From positions 37,239 to 101,238 of the forward strand of contig NZ_JAPPSQ010000017.1 of assembly GCF_026652115.1 (NCBI RefSeq): a stretch of DNA of 64,000 nt, written 5' to 3'. This document shows, one piece after another, positions 54,304 through 62,397 of the stretch (positions are counted from its first letter, which is position 1; each line of letters starts with the position of its first letter). The translations under genes were made by a program, and so were the position numbers. This stretch comes from Algoriphagus sp. PAP.12 (GTDB taxonomy: Bacteria > Bacteroidota > Bacteroidia > Cytophagales > Cyclobacteriaceae). The notes beneath the pieces were generated by a model, which ran no database searches, was not told where the DNA came from, and saw only the letters and a list, made by a program, of their open reading frames with translations.

Positions 54304-54581
54304 AAAAAGTCTTTTTGATTCAGGGAAAACCAAAAGAAATCTTGGAGACCATTCATTCTAAAGGCTTTAGTCGGCTATATATCGATGGAGGAAAAACAAT
54401 TCAATCATTCCTGAAAGAAGGATTAATCAATGAATTGATAATCACTACCATACCTATTCTACTTGGAGGAGGATTCTCTTTATTTGGTGAGCTAAATTCA
54501 TTGATCAATTTTGAATTGAAATCCTCAAAAGTGTATTTAGGAAACTATGTTCAGAATCACTTTATCAGATTGAAAAAATAA
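54304..54581 (+). pseudogene. 3' fragment of the DHFR-like gene
   Basis: The last 91 codons of the gene at 51812-52354, without a start or N-terminal cofactor-binding part, made by the target duplication. The frame is open into the IS end, giving a short chimeric reading frame that is unlikely to be expressed. Confidence 0.9.
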
Positions 54582-54592
54582 AGAGATAGGAA

Positions 54593-54619
54593 CAAAAAAG
54601 CCCCGAATAAATCGGGGCT
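54593..54619 (-). terminator. Terminator of the THX gene, right copy
   Basis: Same hairpin as 52366-52392, displaced by 2227 bp. Confidence 0.85.
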
Positions 54620-54640
54620 AGAATCTTCAGCAACTAGTCT

Positions 54641-54760
54641 TTAATCAGACCCGTTTTTCTCACGTTGTGTCCTTCGGTTCGCTTCTTTTTTGGGTCTACT
54701 CGCCCCGAAAGTTCCTCTGCTGATTTTTCCTCTTTTGGATTTCAAATCTCCTTTTCCCAT
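54641..54760 (-). CDS. 30S ribosomal protein THX, right copy
   Basis: Same 39-residue protein as at 52414-52533. Both copies have their complete coding sequence and terminator. The original promoter most likely lay between the ATG at 54760 and pxpA, within or just past the duplicated segment. Confidence 0.8.
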   Translation of the reverse strand: MGKGDLKSKRGKISRGTFGASRPKKEANRRTQREKNGSD

Positions 54761-54890
54761 AATTTTTCAGGTTTAAGTTTAAAGATCCTTTAAGATAAAA
54801 AACACATCAGTACATGTCAAATTGACCCCTTTTCTCCTCTTTTTTATTCAAAATTTCATAGGAGCTCAAAATTCTTTTTAATTTTCATCG

Positions 54891-55613
54891 ATGCTTGAAA
54901 ACAGAATAGAAATCAATTGTGACTTAGGAGAAGGAGTCGAATGGGAGGATCAAATTATCCCCTATATTGACGCTGCTAGTGTAGCTTGTGGAGGTCACTA
55001 TGGGAAGGCAGCTAGCATTCGAAAAACTCTAATTTCTTGTCAAAATTCTAAAAAGAAAGTGGGGGCTCATCCATCCTATCCTGATCCAGAGAATTTTGGA
55101 CGGATCAGTATGAATATCCCCGTTGAGAAGCTGTTGGAGTCAATTGAACAGCAAATCGCGCTCTTTGAATCTATCCGAAAAGAATTGAAAATGGAAATGG
55201 ATCATATCAAGTTTCATGGAGCTCTTTACAATGATGCAGCTAAGAATCCTACGCTGGCCAAAGCCTTGGTAGATTTCATTGCCTCAACTTATCCAAATGC
55301 CTGTCTATTTGTTCCGCCCCAATCAGAGACAGAAAAGGCAGCACTTCTCAAAGGATTGAAAATCAGAAGGGAAATATTTGGAGATAGGGCTTATGGTAAT
55401 GATTTGAAATTAAGACCAAGATCGGAAGAAAACAGCCTATTCCATTCATTTGAGCAGGTTAATAGACAATTAGAAGTAGTTTTTGAACATCAGTCAATAA
55501 GATCTATTGATGGCAATTTGCTACGGGTAAATGCTGAAACCATTTGTTTTCATGGAGATAACCCTGCTGCATTGACCATTCTCCCCCAAATCAGAAAGAA
55601 ATGGTGGATATGA
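54891..55613 (+). CDS. pxpA: 5-Oxoprolinase subunit A (LamB/YcsF family)
   Basis: Subunit of the prokaryotic ATP-dependent 5-oxoprolinase PxpABC, which opens 5-oxoproline (pyroglutamate, a spontaneous damage product of Gln/Glu) to glutamate. The 240-residue protein shows INCDLGEGVE, SVACGGHYG, GAHPSYPD and HIKFHGALYN. It overlaps pxpB by 4 bp (ATGA). Confidence 0.95.
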   Translation: MLENRIEINCDLGEGVEWEDQIIPYIDAASVACGGHYGKAASIRKTLISCQNSKKKVGAHPSYPDPENFGRISMNIPVEKLLESIEQQIALFESIRKELKMEMDHIKFHGALYNDAAKNPTLAKALVDFIASTYPNACLFVPPQSETEKAALLKGLKIRREIFGDRAYGNDLKLRPRSEENSLFHSFEQVNRQLEVVFEHQSIRSIDGNLLRVNAETICFHGDNPAALTILPQIRKKWWI

Positions 55614-56299
55614 ATCCAGAAATCAAACATATAGGTCCAAAACTCACAGAGATTTCCTGGCCTATTTGGATGGTTGGAGACCTTTTAATGAAACGTATCC
55701 AAGTAGAAAGCTCAATCCAAAAAAAATTCTCCAATGAAATCCTGGAAACAAGAGCTGGATATCAAACAATTTGCATTCATTGGAAGGAAAAGCCCGAAAA
55801 TGAAGTTTTGTCGAAGTTTTTGAATCAAGTTCAAAACATTTCTAAAACACCGGAATTTAATGTTTGGGAAATCCCTGTTTGCTACGATCCTACTTTTGGA
55901 AAGGATCTAAAAGCAGTATCAGAAACTAAGTCTATGCAAATCCAAGAAATCATTGGTCTTCATTCTGAGTCAAGCTACCAATTGAATTTCTACGGATTTT
56001 TACCTGGTTTCATGTACCTCTCTGGTTTAAATCCACTCTTGACTCATCCTAGAAAAGCTGTTCCTGATCGAATCATTGAAGCCGGTTCTGTGGCCATTGG
56101 AGGAAATCAAACCGGTATTTATCCTCATGATAGCCCCGGTGGCTGGCACGTCATTGGTAAAACCCCTACTCCTTTTTTCGATCCCTTTTGTGATCCTCCT
56201 GTTTGGGCAAAACCCGGAGATCAAATCAGATTTACTCCTATTACAATGGCCGAATATGATAGGATGTCCGCTCACCCCAAATTTCCCAAGGCAAAATGA
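55610..56299 (+). CDS. pxpB: 5-Oxoprolinase subunit B (allophanate hydrolase subunit 1-like)
   Basis: A 229-residue PxpB protein with EIPVCYDPTFGKDL, FYGFLPGFMYLSGL, AGSVAIGGNQTGIYP and SPGGWHVIGKTP. I start at the ATG at 55610 that overlaps the pxpA stop; an ATG 9 bp earlier (MVD) is in frame and also possible. Overlaps pxpC by 4 bp. Confidence 0.94.
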   Translation: MNPEIKHIGPKLTEISWPIWMVGDLLMKRIQVESSIQKKFSNEILETRAGYQTICIHWKEKPENEVLSKFLNQVQNISKTPEFNVWEIPVCYDPTFGKDLKAVSETKSMQIQEIIGLHSESSYQLNFYGFLPGFMYLSGLNPLLTHPRKAVPDRIIEAGSVAIGGNQTGIYPHDSPGGWHVIGKTPTPFFDPFCDPPVWAKPGDQIRFTPITMAEYDRMSAHPKFPKAK

Positions 56300-57168
56300 T
56301 CAAAGACTGGACATTTGCTAAAATTCTGGCAACGGGACCTGGAACAAGTATTCGAGATCTTGGAAGATTGGGCTATGCCCAATATGGAGTTCCTTTGTCA
56401 GGTCCAGCGGATTTGCAGGCTTTTCTATGGAACAATCATTTGCTTCAAAATAATGAAAATGATGCTCAGCTAGAATTAAGTCAACCAGGATTTAAAATTC
56501 AATTTTTAGCACCTACCCTCATTTCAATCTCAGGAGCCTTATCTAAAGTAAAACTTAACAACAAACTCATTAATAATACTGGTTTACAGGAAATTAACTT
56601 TGAAGATATTCTTGAAATCGGAAATATTGAATCAGGGTCAATTGTTTACATTGGTGTAAAGCATGGTTTTCAGTCAGAGCAAATCCTGAAATCTAGAAGT
56701 CAATTAAAAGGGATTACCAAAACCTTTCAAATAGCAAAAGGAGATGAAGTCCCCTACTTTACCAATCAGGAAATCCCTCAGTTTAATAGACTTTCTCAAG
56801 TGAAGTGGAACAGTCGATATCTTTCTGAAGAGTTAGTCCGAGTCTTTCCGGGACCTGAATGGAATCTTCTTACCCCCCATATTCAAGAATTCCTTCTAGG
56901 CCAATCCTTCCATATTTCCACTATGAAAAACAGCATGGCTGTTCAATTGGAGGAATTGATTCCGAATGAAATTCCAGGGATTGCCTCTGCGCCCGTTTTC
57001 CCGGGAACTATTCAATTGACATCAGGCGGAAAATTGCTTTGTCTTTTACAAGACGCTCAAGTGACAGGAGGCTATCCACGAATTCTTCAGGTAATGGAGG
57101 ATGATCTCAGGATTTTGGCACAAAAAAAACCGGGGCAAAAGCTCCGGTTCCTTTTGGTTAAAAATTAG
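56296..57168 (+). CDS. pxpC: 5-Oxoprolinase subunit C (biotin-dependent carboxyltransferase family)
   Basis: A 290-residue PxpC protein: ILATGPGTSIRDLGRLGYAQ, GVPLSGPADLQAFLWNN, RVFPGPEW, and QLTSGGKLLCLLQDAQVTGG at the C-terminal half. Third and last gene of the pxpABC operon. The final codons carry a terminator hairpin for the convergent gene. Confidence 0.94.
   Translation: MIKDWTFAKILATGPGTSIRDLGRLGYAQYGVPLSGPADLQAFLWNNHLLQNNENDAQLELSQPGFKIQFLAPTLISISGALSKVKLNNKLINNTGLQEINFEDILEIGNIESGSIVYIGVKHGFQSEQILKSRSQLKGITKTFQIAKGDEVPYFTNQEIPQFNRLSQVKWNSRYLSEELVRVFPGPEWNLLTPHIQEFLLGQSFHISTMKNSMAVQLEELIPNEIPGIASAPVFPGTIQLTSGGKLLCLLQDAQVTGGYPRILQVMEDDLRILAQKKPGQKLRFLLVKN
57121..57149 (-). terminator. 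Terminator of the convergent lipoprotein gene, inside pxpC
   Basis: AACCGGGGC (57128-57136) pairs with GCTCCGGTT (57141-57149, one G-T) around an AAAA loop. The A-run to its left is the U-tract on the minus strand. The hairpin is coding sequence in pxpC. Confidence 0.75.
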
Positions 57169-57170
57169 AC

Positions 57171-58196
57171 CTACTCCCAGGTCGGGGTACCATGGTACGT
57201 TTCCCAAAACGCTTTCCAGAAAAATAACATCTCCATCTCAAACTTTTTCCTGTTCAATTGAATCGTAGCCCAATCAATATCTCCTTCATCATCATATCCT
57301 TCAGATACTAATTCGGCCAGTGATCCTGCTCCTCCATAGGCAAGGATTTTATTTTCCTTACTTTCAAGATCCACTCCATAATAGTTACCTAAAGATTCGA
57401 TCAAAATATCTGCTTTACCTCTGGCAGTTGCACCTAATCTAGCGGCTTCTCTAACTCTTTGCACCGCTGGTAAAAGCAAACTTACCTGAACAGGCTCCAT
57501 TCCTGTTCCTACCTTCAATAATTCAATCAACCTAGCAGATTGAGCCGGATCTCTTTGATAGGACAGCTCTAGAAGTAATGCTGCAGTCTCCTCAGTTTCC
57601 GGCTTTTTAACTGGAGGAATACTGTCACACCAGATATTGTCGCAAGGTTCTGCAGCCGAAGTTGTGGAGCTATTGCCTATGATTTTTGAAAAATGGAATC
57701 CCGGTTCTCTACCATCGGTTGATTCACCTGGTATATCGGGAATTCTCAAATAATAATCGATAGCAGCAGTTTCATCCTCAATAAAGGCCGCAATATCAAA
57801 TTCAATCTCATGCTCATCCCCTGCCATTTCATCATGGTTTCTTTGAGAAAGTGGACTTAAAAACTGCCCTCTTTTTTTCAAAGTTGAATCAAATACTGAC
57901 ATGGACTTCTGGATCATTTCTTTGATGAACTGAACTTCGTCCCGGCTTCCCAAAAGTTTTTCCAAAGCCTTATTTTTTGGAATACAAACTTCCAAACCTT
58001 CATAGGCATATTCTGCCAATTGATAATTCTTGTCAATTTTATTGGTAGCTAGCATTTCTACCTCAGCCATTCTTGCATTTGCAATTGAAAGCTCTCCACT
58101 TTGCACCTGTGGGTCAACCACTTCGTTTTCCATGCTGTCACATGAACTTTGGAGAATCATCACTCCTACACCTAAGATTAAAAGATACTTTTTCAT
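57171..58196 (-). CDS. Lipoprotein of unknown function
   Basis: A 341-residue lipoprotein (lipobox LQSSCDS). The mature part is acidic and largely helical with two Cys in EPCDNIWCDSIPP (about residues 182-194) that could form a disulfide or metal site, and a helical C-terminal half (LLLPAVQRVREAARLG). No family recognised. Its stop is 2 bp from the convergent pxpC stop. Confidence 0.6.
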   Translation of the reverse strand: MKKYLLILGVGVMILQSSCDSMENEVVDPQVQSGELSIANARMAEVEMLATNKIDKNYQLAEYAYEGLEVCIPKNKALEKLLGSRDEVQFIKEMIQKSMSVFDSTLKKRGQFLSPLSQRNHDEMAGDEHEIEFDIAAFIEDETAAIDYYLRIPDIPGESTDGREPGFHFSKIIGNSSTTSAAEPCDNIWCDSIPPVKKPETEETAALLLELSYQRDPAQSARLIELLKVGTGMEPVQVSLLLPAVQRVREAARLGATARGKADILIESLGNYYGVDLESKENKILAYGGAGSLAELVSEGYDDEGDIDWATIQLNRKKFEMEMLFFWKAFWETYHGTPTWE

Positions 58197-58487
58197 GATT
58201 TTATAAAATTTATTTTTGGTTTCGATCTCTGGGGCATTTCCCCTGTTGGACGATTCAAACTTAGGATGGATCGAAATTCTTTACCTCGGAGAATTTATTG
58301 AAAATAGGATCCAATTGACGGATGAAGGATTTGAATTGATAGACGCAAAAATCCAATTTAAATCACTGATTTACAGTTTTTTAATAGGACTATTTCATCC
58401 GTCAAATGAAAAGACCAATCCATCAATTGAAATGCCCTATTCATCAAAATCAAGCATAAAAAACATCACTAATTCTCTAATTTTCAC

Positions 58488-59723
58488 ATGCTTCAAATAG
58501 GCATTTTGCCAGAAGCATTAATGGATTTGAGATTAAAACAGCATATCGTGAAAAGCATTCAAGCTTCAGAAATTGAGGAAATCCTCTTACACTTTTCAAA
58601 GTCTATGAATACCATAGATTCTGAGGAGGAGCTGCTTTGGGATATGGTCAAAAACTGCATCTCTATTCTGGACTTTGAAGATGCTGTCATTTATCTCATG
58701 GATGAATCCGGTAATTTCTTAATTCAAAAAGCTGCCCTTGGGCCAAAAAGTCCAGACGGAAAAGAATTGATCAATGCCTTGAAGATTCCTTTGGGTTCTG
58801 GAGTTACGGGAAAAGTCGCCCAAACAGGCCTTCCAATCGTCATCAATGACACCAGGCTCGAACCTGAATACATTCAAGATGATACCTTTCGCCTTTCTGA
58901 GTTGGCTGTCCCTATACTTTTGGAAGGAAAAGTAATCGGCGTTATAGACAGTGAAAACTCAAGTGTAGACTACTTTACTGATCAGCATCTGCGAATACTC
59001 AATGCGGTAGCTTCTATCTACTCAGGACAAATAGCTCGTCTTAGAGCTGAAAATAAGGCCAAAAAGGAGCAGTTTGAAAGATGGAAAGTCCAGCAACGCA
59101 TCTATAGAATGCAAATGGAGGCTATTTCCGCACAATTGAGCCCTCATTTTGTATTCAATTCTTTGAATGCCATTCAACACTATATCTTGTTGGAAGACAA
59201 GCGAAAATCTCTCCGCTTCTTGAGCATTTTTGGAAAGCTGTTAAGGTATTTTCTGGGGCAGATTCATCAGGAGTCCGTTTTGGTACGGGATGAAATCCAA
59301 ATGTTGGATTGGTACCTACAGCTCCAAAAGCTGAGGTATGAGGAGAAATTTGTTTACGATATCGAGGAACACAGAGTAGATTCTCTTCCTACCAGTAAAA
59401 TTCCTGCTGTGGTAGTTCAAAGCTTAATTGAAAACCTTCTTGAAGAACATATCAATCAAAGTCAGGGAAATCTAAAGATCAAAGCCCTCTTTTCTATCAA
59501 AGAATTTGAAGTACATTTTAAAGTCCAATTGGAAATCCCTGAAAATGAATGTGAATCCCAGTCAAAATCAGAATATTTTAAAGAATTGACCCCTTGGGAA
59601 GATTATGTCAAACTCATTAATGAAATCCGTCCCTACCAGATCAAAAGCCAAGTGAAGCAAGAAAAGTCAGAAAATGGACATTGTTTGAAAGTTGTTGAAC
59701 TGATTTTTCCTAACTTGATGTAA
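58488..59723 (+). CDS. GAF-domain LytS-like protein with degraded ATPase domain
   Basis: A 411-residue cytoplasmic protein. A GAF domain (about 28-180; AVIYLMDESGNFLIQ, GVTGKVAQTGLPIVINDT) is followed by a LytS-type phosphoacceptor region with His220 in AQLSPHFVFNSLNAIQHYI. The C-terminal ATP-binding domain keeps an N-box remnant (VVQSLIENLLEEH) but lacks the DNGxG and GxGL boxes. It is therefore probably a pseudokinase or phosphotransfer partner. It overlaps the next kinase gene by 1 bp (TAATG). An alternative start is the ATG at 58521. Confidence 0.8.
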   Translation: MLQIGILPEALMDLRLKQHIVKSIQASEIEEILLHFSKSMNTIDSEEELLWDMVKNCISILDFEDAVIYLMDESGNFLIQKAALGPKSPDGKELINALKIPLGSGVTGKVAQTGLPIVINDTRLEPEYIQDDTFRLSELAVPILLEGKVIGVIDSENSSVDYFTDQHLRILNAVASIYSGQIARLRAENKAKKEQFERWKVQQRIYRMQMEAISAQLSPHFVFNSLNAIQHYILLEDKRKSLRFLSIFGKLLRYFLGQIHQESVLVRDEIQMLDWYLQLQKLRYEEKFVYDIEEHRVDSLPTSKIPAVVVQSLIENLLEEHINQSQGNLKIKALFSIKEFEVHFKVQLEIPENECESQSKSEYFKELTPWEDYVKLINEIRPYQIKSQVKQEKSENGHCLKVVELIFPNLM

Positions 59724-61549
59724 TGAGAAAGACTATTTTTTTAATGCTTTTTCTGGGATTCTTGCTTTCAAACCTTGCCTTCTCGCAGTCCATTTCTCTC
59801 AACTATCAAATTCCAATTCCAACTAAAGTCCTTGCTTTAGACACAGTCGCTTCAATCAAACAAATTCAAAATCTATCAGATTTGAGGACTTTCCATGGCT
59901 CTGAAAATCTAGGTTCAGCACGTGCAAAGACGAATTATTGGTTTGAAGTTGACTTTTCTGAGTTTTTAGAAAATCATCCTGATTTAGACAGTTTGATATT
60001 TTATCCGGTAGGAATCGAAAAAGGAAACCTATTTGTTTGGAATCAAGACCATTTTGATTCGCTATCCTTAAATCGCTTTGAAGAAAATGTCCTCTTGCGG
60101 TCTGAGTTCTCAGGCTTGAACTATGTCCCCATCCCCGTTCAAAACCTATTTCATGGGAGCAAGTTATTTATGCGGGTTAATTACATCCGAATTTCACCCA
60201 ATCTCACCAATAAAGTATTCTATAGCAGCACTCCGCAGGCTCACGCTACTTTTTCACAGTTAGTCAGTAGAAACAGTTTCAAATCCCAGGTACTGGCCTA
60301 TTTTTTCTTGGGAGTTGCCTTTGTACTGTTGGTTTTTAACCTGATTCTCTTCTCCTATATGAAGGATCGGCAATACATCTATTACGGACTGTTTATCCTG
60401 TTCCAATTGATGTATTATTCCCAGATCAGCCCAACTCTAGCCCAGGTTTTCGGCTATCACTATTCAAAGTTCTTTTTCTGGATGACGACCGTTTCCCAAG
60501 TCATCATCAATTTGACCTACTTGATGTTTATCAGGCACTTCCTTGATTTCAAGGAAAAGATGCCCAAGTTTGATCGGATCGTGAAAGGGCTTGCTTACGG
60601 GCTTTGCGGATTCACTCTCTTGATGGCTGTTTTGGTAATTATTAATCCCTACAGCCGCCTGCAGGCTGATTTGATGAATGTGGAAAGGATTTTTATGGCC
60701 ACATTCACCTTATTCGCTGTCATTTATCTCTGGAGAAATTACCCAGACAATCTAGTTTGGTTTGTGATTTCAGGAACGGTCATTTTTACTACTGGAGCCC
60801 TTTGCACGATGTTTTTGCTTGATCTAGACTACATGGTTGCTGGGTCAGCTGTAGAGAGCATCATCTTTTCCTTTGGTCTTTCTTACAAGATCAAAGCAAT
60901 CAGTTCACAAAAACAAAAAGCTGAAATCGAGGCCTATCAAACCAAACTCGGTGCACTCCGGGCCCAGATCAATCCCCATTTCATTTTCAACAGCCTAGCC
61001 TCTATTCAACACTTGATTAGCAGTGGACAAAATCAAGCAGCACTTCGGTATCTATCCAAGTTCAGCAAGTTTGTGCACCAAGTTTTGGAGAATTCCTTGG
61101 ACATTCATATTACTTTGGAAAAAGAGATAGAGCTTCTTAAAGTTTATTTGGACCTGGAATCATTACGGTTTGATCATGCTTTTTCCTACGAAATTGAGAT
61201 TGACCCAGACTCCAATCTTGATCAAGAGGAAGTGCCAATGATGATCGTTCAGCCTTTTGTAGAAAATGCCATCAAGCATGGCTTGCTCCCCAAAAAAGAA
61301 GGAGATAGAAAATTGAAAATCCATTTTCACGAATGTGATCTATTTATCCATTGTGAAGTGATGGACAATGGAATCGGAATAACAGCTTCCAAAGCTAATA
61401 AAACCCCGAATTCAAGACCTTCCAGAGGCCTGATGCTCACTGAGGAGCGATTGAAAATGGCTCATAAATCCATCGATCGGGAAGAATTGATTCAATTCTC
61501 AGATTGTCACCCAGGAACGAAAGTTCTAATCAAAATCCCCAAACTATGA
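59723..61549 (+). CDS. 7TMR-DISM sensor histidine kinase, LytS type
   Basis: A 608-residue sensor kinase. In order: signal peptide (about 1-22), periplasmic 7TMR-DISMED2-like domain (about 30-165), seven TM helices (about 190-385), His_kinase domain with H419 in INPHFIFNSLASIQH, and a complete HATPase (IVQPFVENAIKHGL, VMDNGIGI, PSRGLMLTEERL). It phosphorylates the LytTR regulator encoded next (ATGA overlap). The ligand is unknown; such DISM domains usually bind carbohydrates. Confidence 0.92.
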   Translation: MRKTIFLMLFLGFLLSNLAFSQSISLNYQIPIPTKVLALDTVASIKQIQNLSDLRTFHGSENLGSARAKTNYWFEVDFSEFLENHPDLDSLIFYPVGIEKGNLFVWNQDHFDSLSLNRFEENVLLRSEFSGLNYVPIPVQNLFHGSKLFMRVNYIRISPNLTNKVFYSSTPQAHATFSQLVSRNSFKSQVLAYFFLGVAFVLLVFNLILFSYMKDRQYIYYGLFILFQLMYYSQISPTLAQVFGYHYSKFFFWMTTVSQVIINLTYLMFIRHFLDFKEKMPKFDRIVKGLAYGLCGFTLLMAVLVIINPYSRLQADLMNVERIFMATFTLFAVIYLWRNYPDNLVWFVISGTVIFTTGALCTMFLLDLDYMVAGSAVESIIFSFGLSYKIKAISSQKQKAEIEAYQTKLGALRAQINPHFIFNSLASIQHLISSGQNQAALRYLSKFSKFVHQVLENSLDIHITLEKEIELLKVYLDLESLRFDHAFSYEIEIDPDSNLDQEEVPMMIVQPFVENAIKHGLLPKKEGDRKLKIHFHECDLFIHCEVMDNGIGITASKANKTPNSRPSRGLMLTEERLKMAHKSIDREELIQFSDCHPGTKVLIKIPKL

Positions 61550-62298
61550 AATCCATCACCGCTGTAATTGTAGAAGACGAAGTACATAGCAGAGAGACAT
61601 TAAAGAGTTTTTTGAAGGAATTTTGCCCAGAAGTGGAGCTTTTGGATATGGCTACGAATGTGGAAGAAGGCATTCAAAAAATCTCCCAATTGAGGCCACA
61701 ACTAGTATTTTTGGACATTGAACTCCAGACAGGTACTGGTTTCGATGTCCTTCAGAAAGTCAACCACTTGGATTTTCATCTGATCTTTACTACCGCTTTC
61801 GAACATTATGCAATCAAAGCCATCAAGTTCAGCTCTATTGACTATTTACTTAAACCCATAGACATCGATGAACTGGTGATGGCTGTTCAGAAAGCTTTGA
61901 AACAAGCTGAGCAGGAGTCCAGACAGAATTTGTTTGAAAACCTACTCAACAATCTCGGTTCAGGAAGCAAAGAGGCTAAAAAGATATGTTTGGCGACTTC
62001 AGAGGGCATAGAGTTCATCCCAACTGATCAAATCTCTCACTGTGAGGCAAACGGGTCCTATACAGACTTTTTCTTGACGGATGGCAGAAAAATGATGGTA
62101 AGTAAAAACCTGAAGGAATATGAAAACATGCTTTCGGACATGAATTTCATGAGAGTTCACAATAGCTATTTGATCAATCTTTCTGAAGTGAAAAAATTTG
62201 TCAAGTCAGAGGGGGGCTATATAGTCATGAATGGAGATCAGCAAGTAAGTATTTCCAATTCCAGACGTGAAGAGTTTTTGAAAAGAATGGGGATTTAG
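61546..62298 (+). CDS. LytTR-family response regulator
   Basis: A 250-residue regulator from the ATG at 61546 that overlaps the kinase stop (ATGA). A receiver domain (about 4-118) has D57 in VFLDIELQTGTG, and a LytTR DNA-binding domain (about 145-250) shows GIEFIPTDQISHCEANGSYT and FMRVHNSYLINL. Output partner of the kinase(s) upstream. Targets unknown. Confidence 0.94.
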   Translation: MKSITAVIVEDEVHSRETLKSFLKEFCPEVELLDMATNVEEGIQKISQLRPQLVFLDIELQTGTGFDVLQKVNHLDFHLIFTTAFEHYAIKAIKFSSIDYLLKPIDIDELVMAVQKALKQAEQESRQNLFENLLNNLGSGSKEAKKICLATSEGIEFIPTDQISHCEANGSYTDFFLTDGRKMMVSKNLKEYENMLSDMNFMRVHNSYLINLSEVKKFVKSEGGYIVMNGDQQVSISNSRREEFLKRMGI

Positions 62299-62397
62299 AT
62301 GAGGCGCTCAAATTTTTTAAAATTAATGCGGCTTCAATTTTGAGTCAAGGGTATACTCCTGTTAACTTAGGTCTTTTACGAATTAACCCTAGCACAA

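Larger units (their letters stand above)
54304..54875. repeat. Right copy of the 572-bp direct repeat flanking the IS
   Basis: Repeats 52077-52648 from AAAAAGTCTTTTTG to AAATTCT. The sequence diverges at once beyond both borders. The copy ends 15 bp before pxpA, so pxpA kept the 572 bp of its original upstream region. Confidence 0.93.

Noticed and set aside
54282..54581. Stand-alone small gene at the right IS border
   Set aside because: It is the duplicated 3' end of the DHFR-like gene read from the IS end; it lacks the N-terminal half of the fold.
52077..54875. Composite transposon
   Set aside because: The flanking repeats are host sequence (gene fragment, THX gene), not IS copies; there is only one transposase between them.
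58216..58500. 94-codon frame before the GAF kinase-like gene
   Set aside because: Starts in the divergent spacer, overlaps the kinase-like gene start, contains the inverted repeat and shows no recognisable domain.
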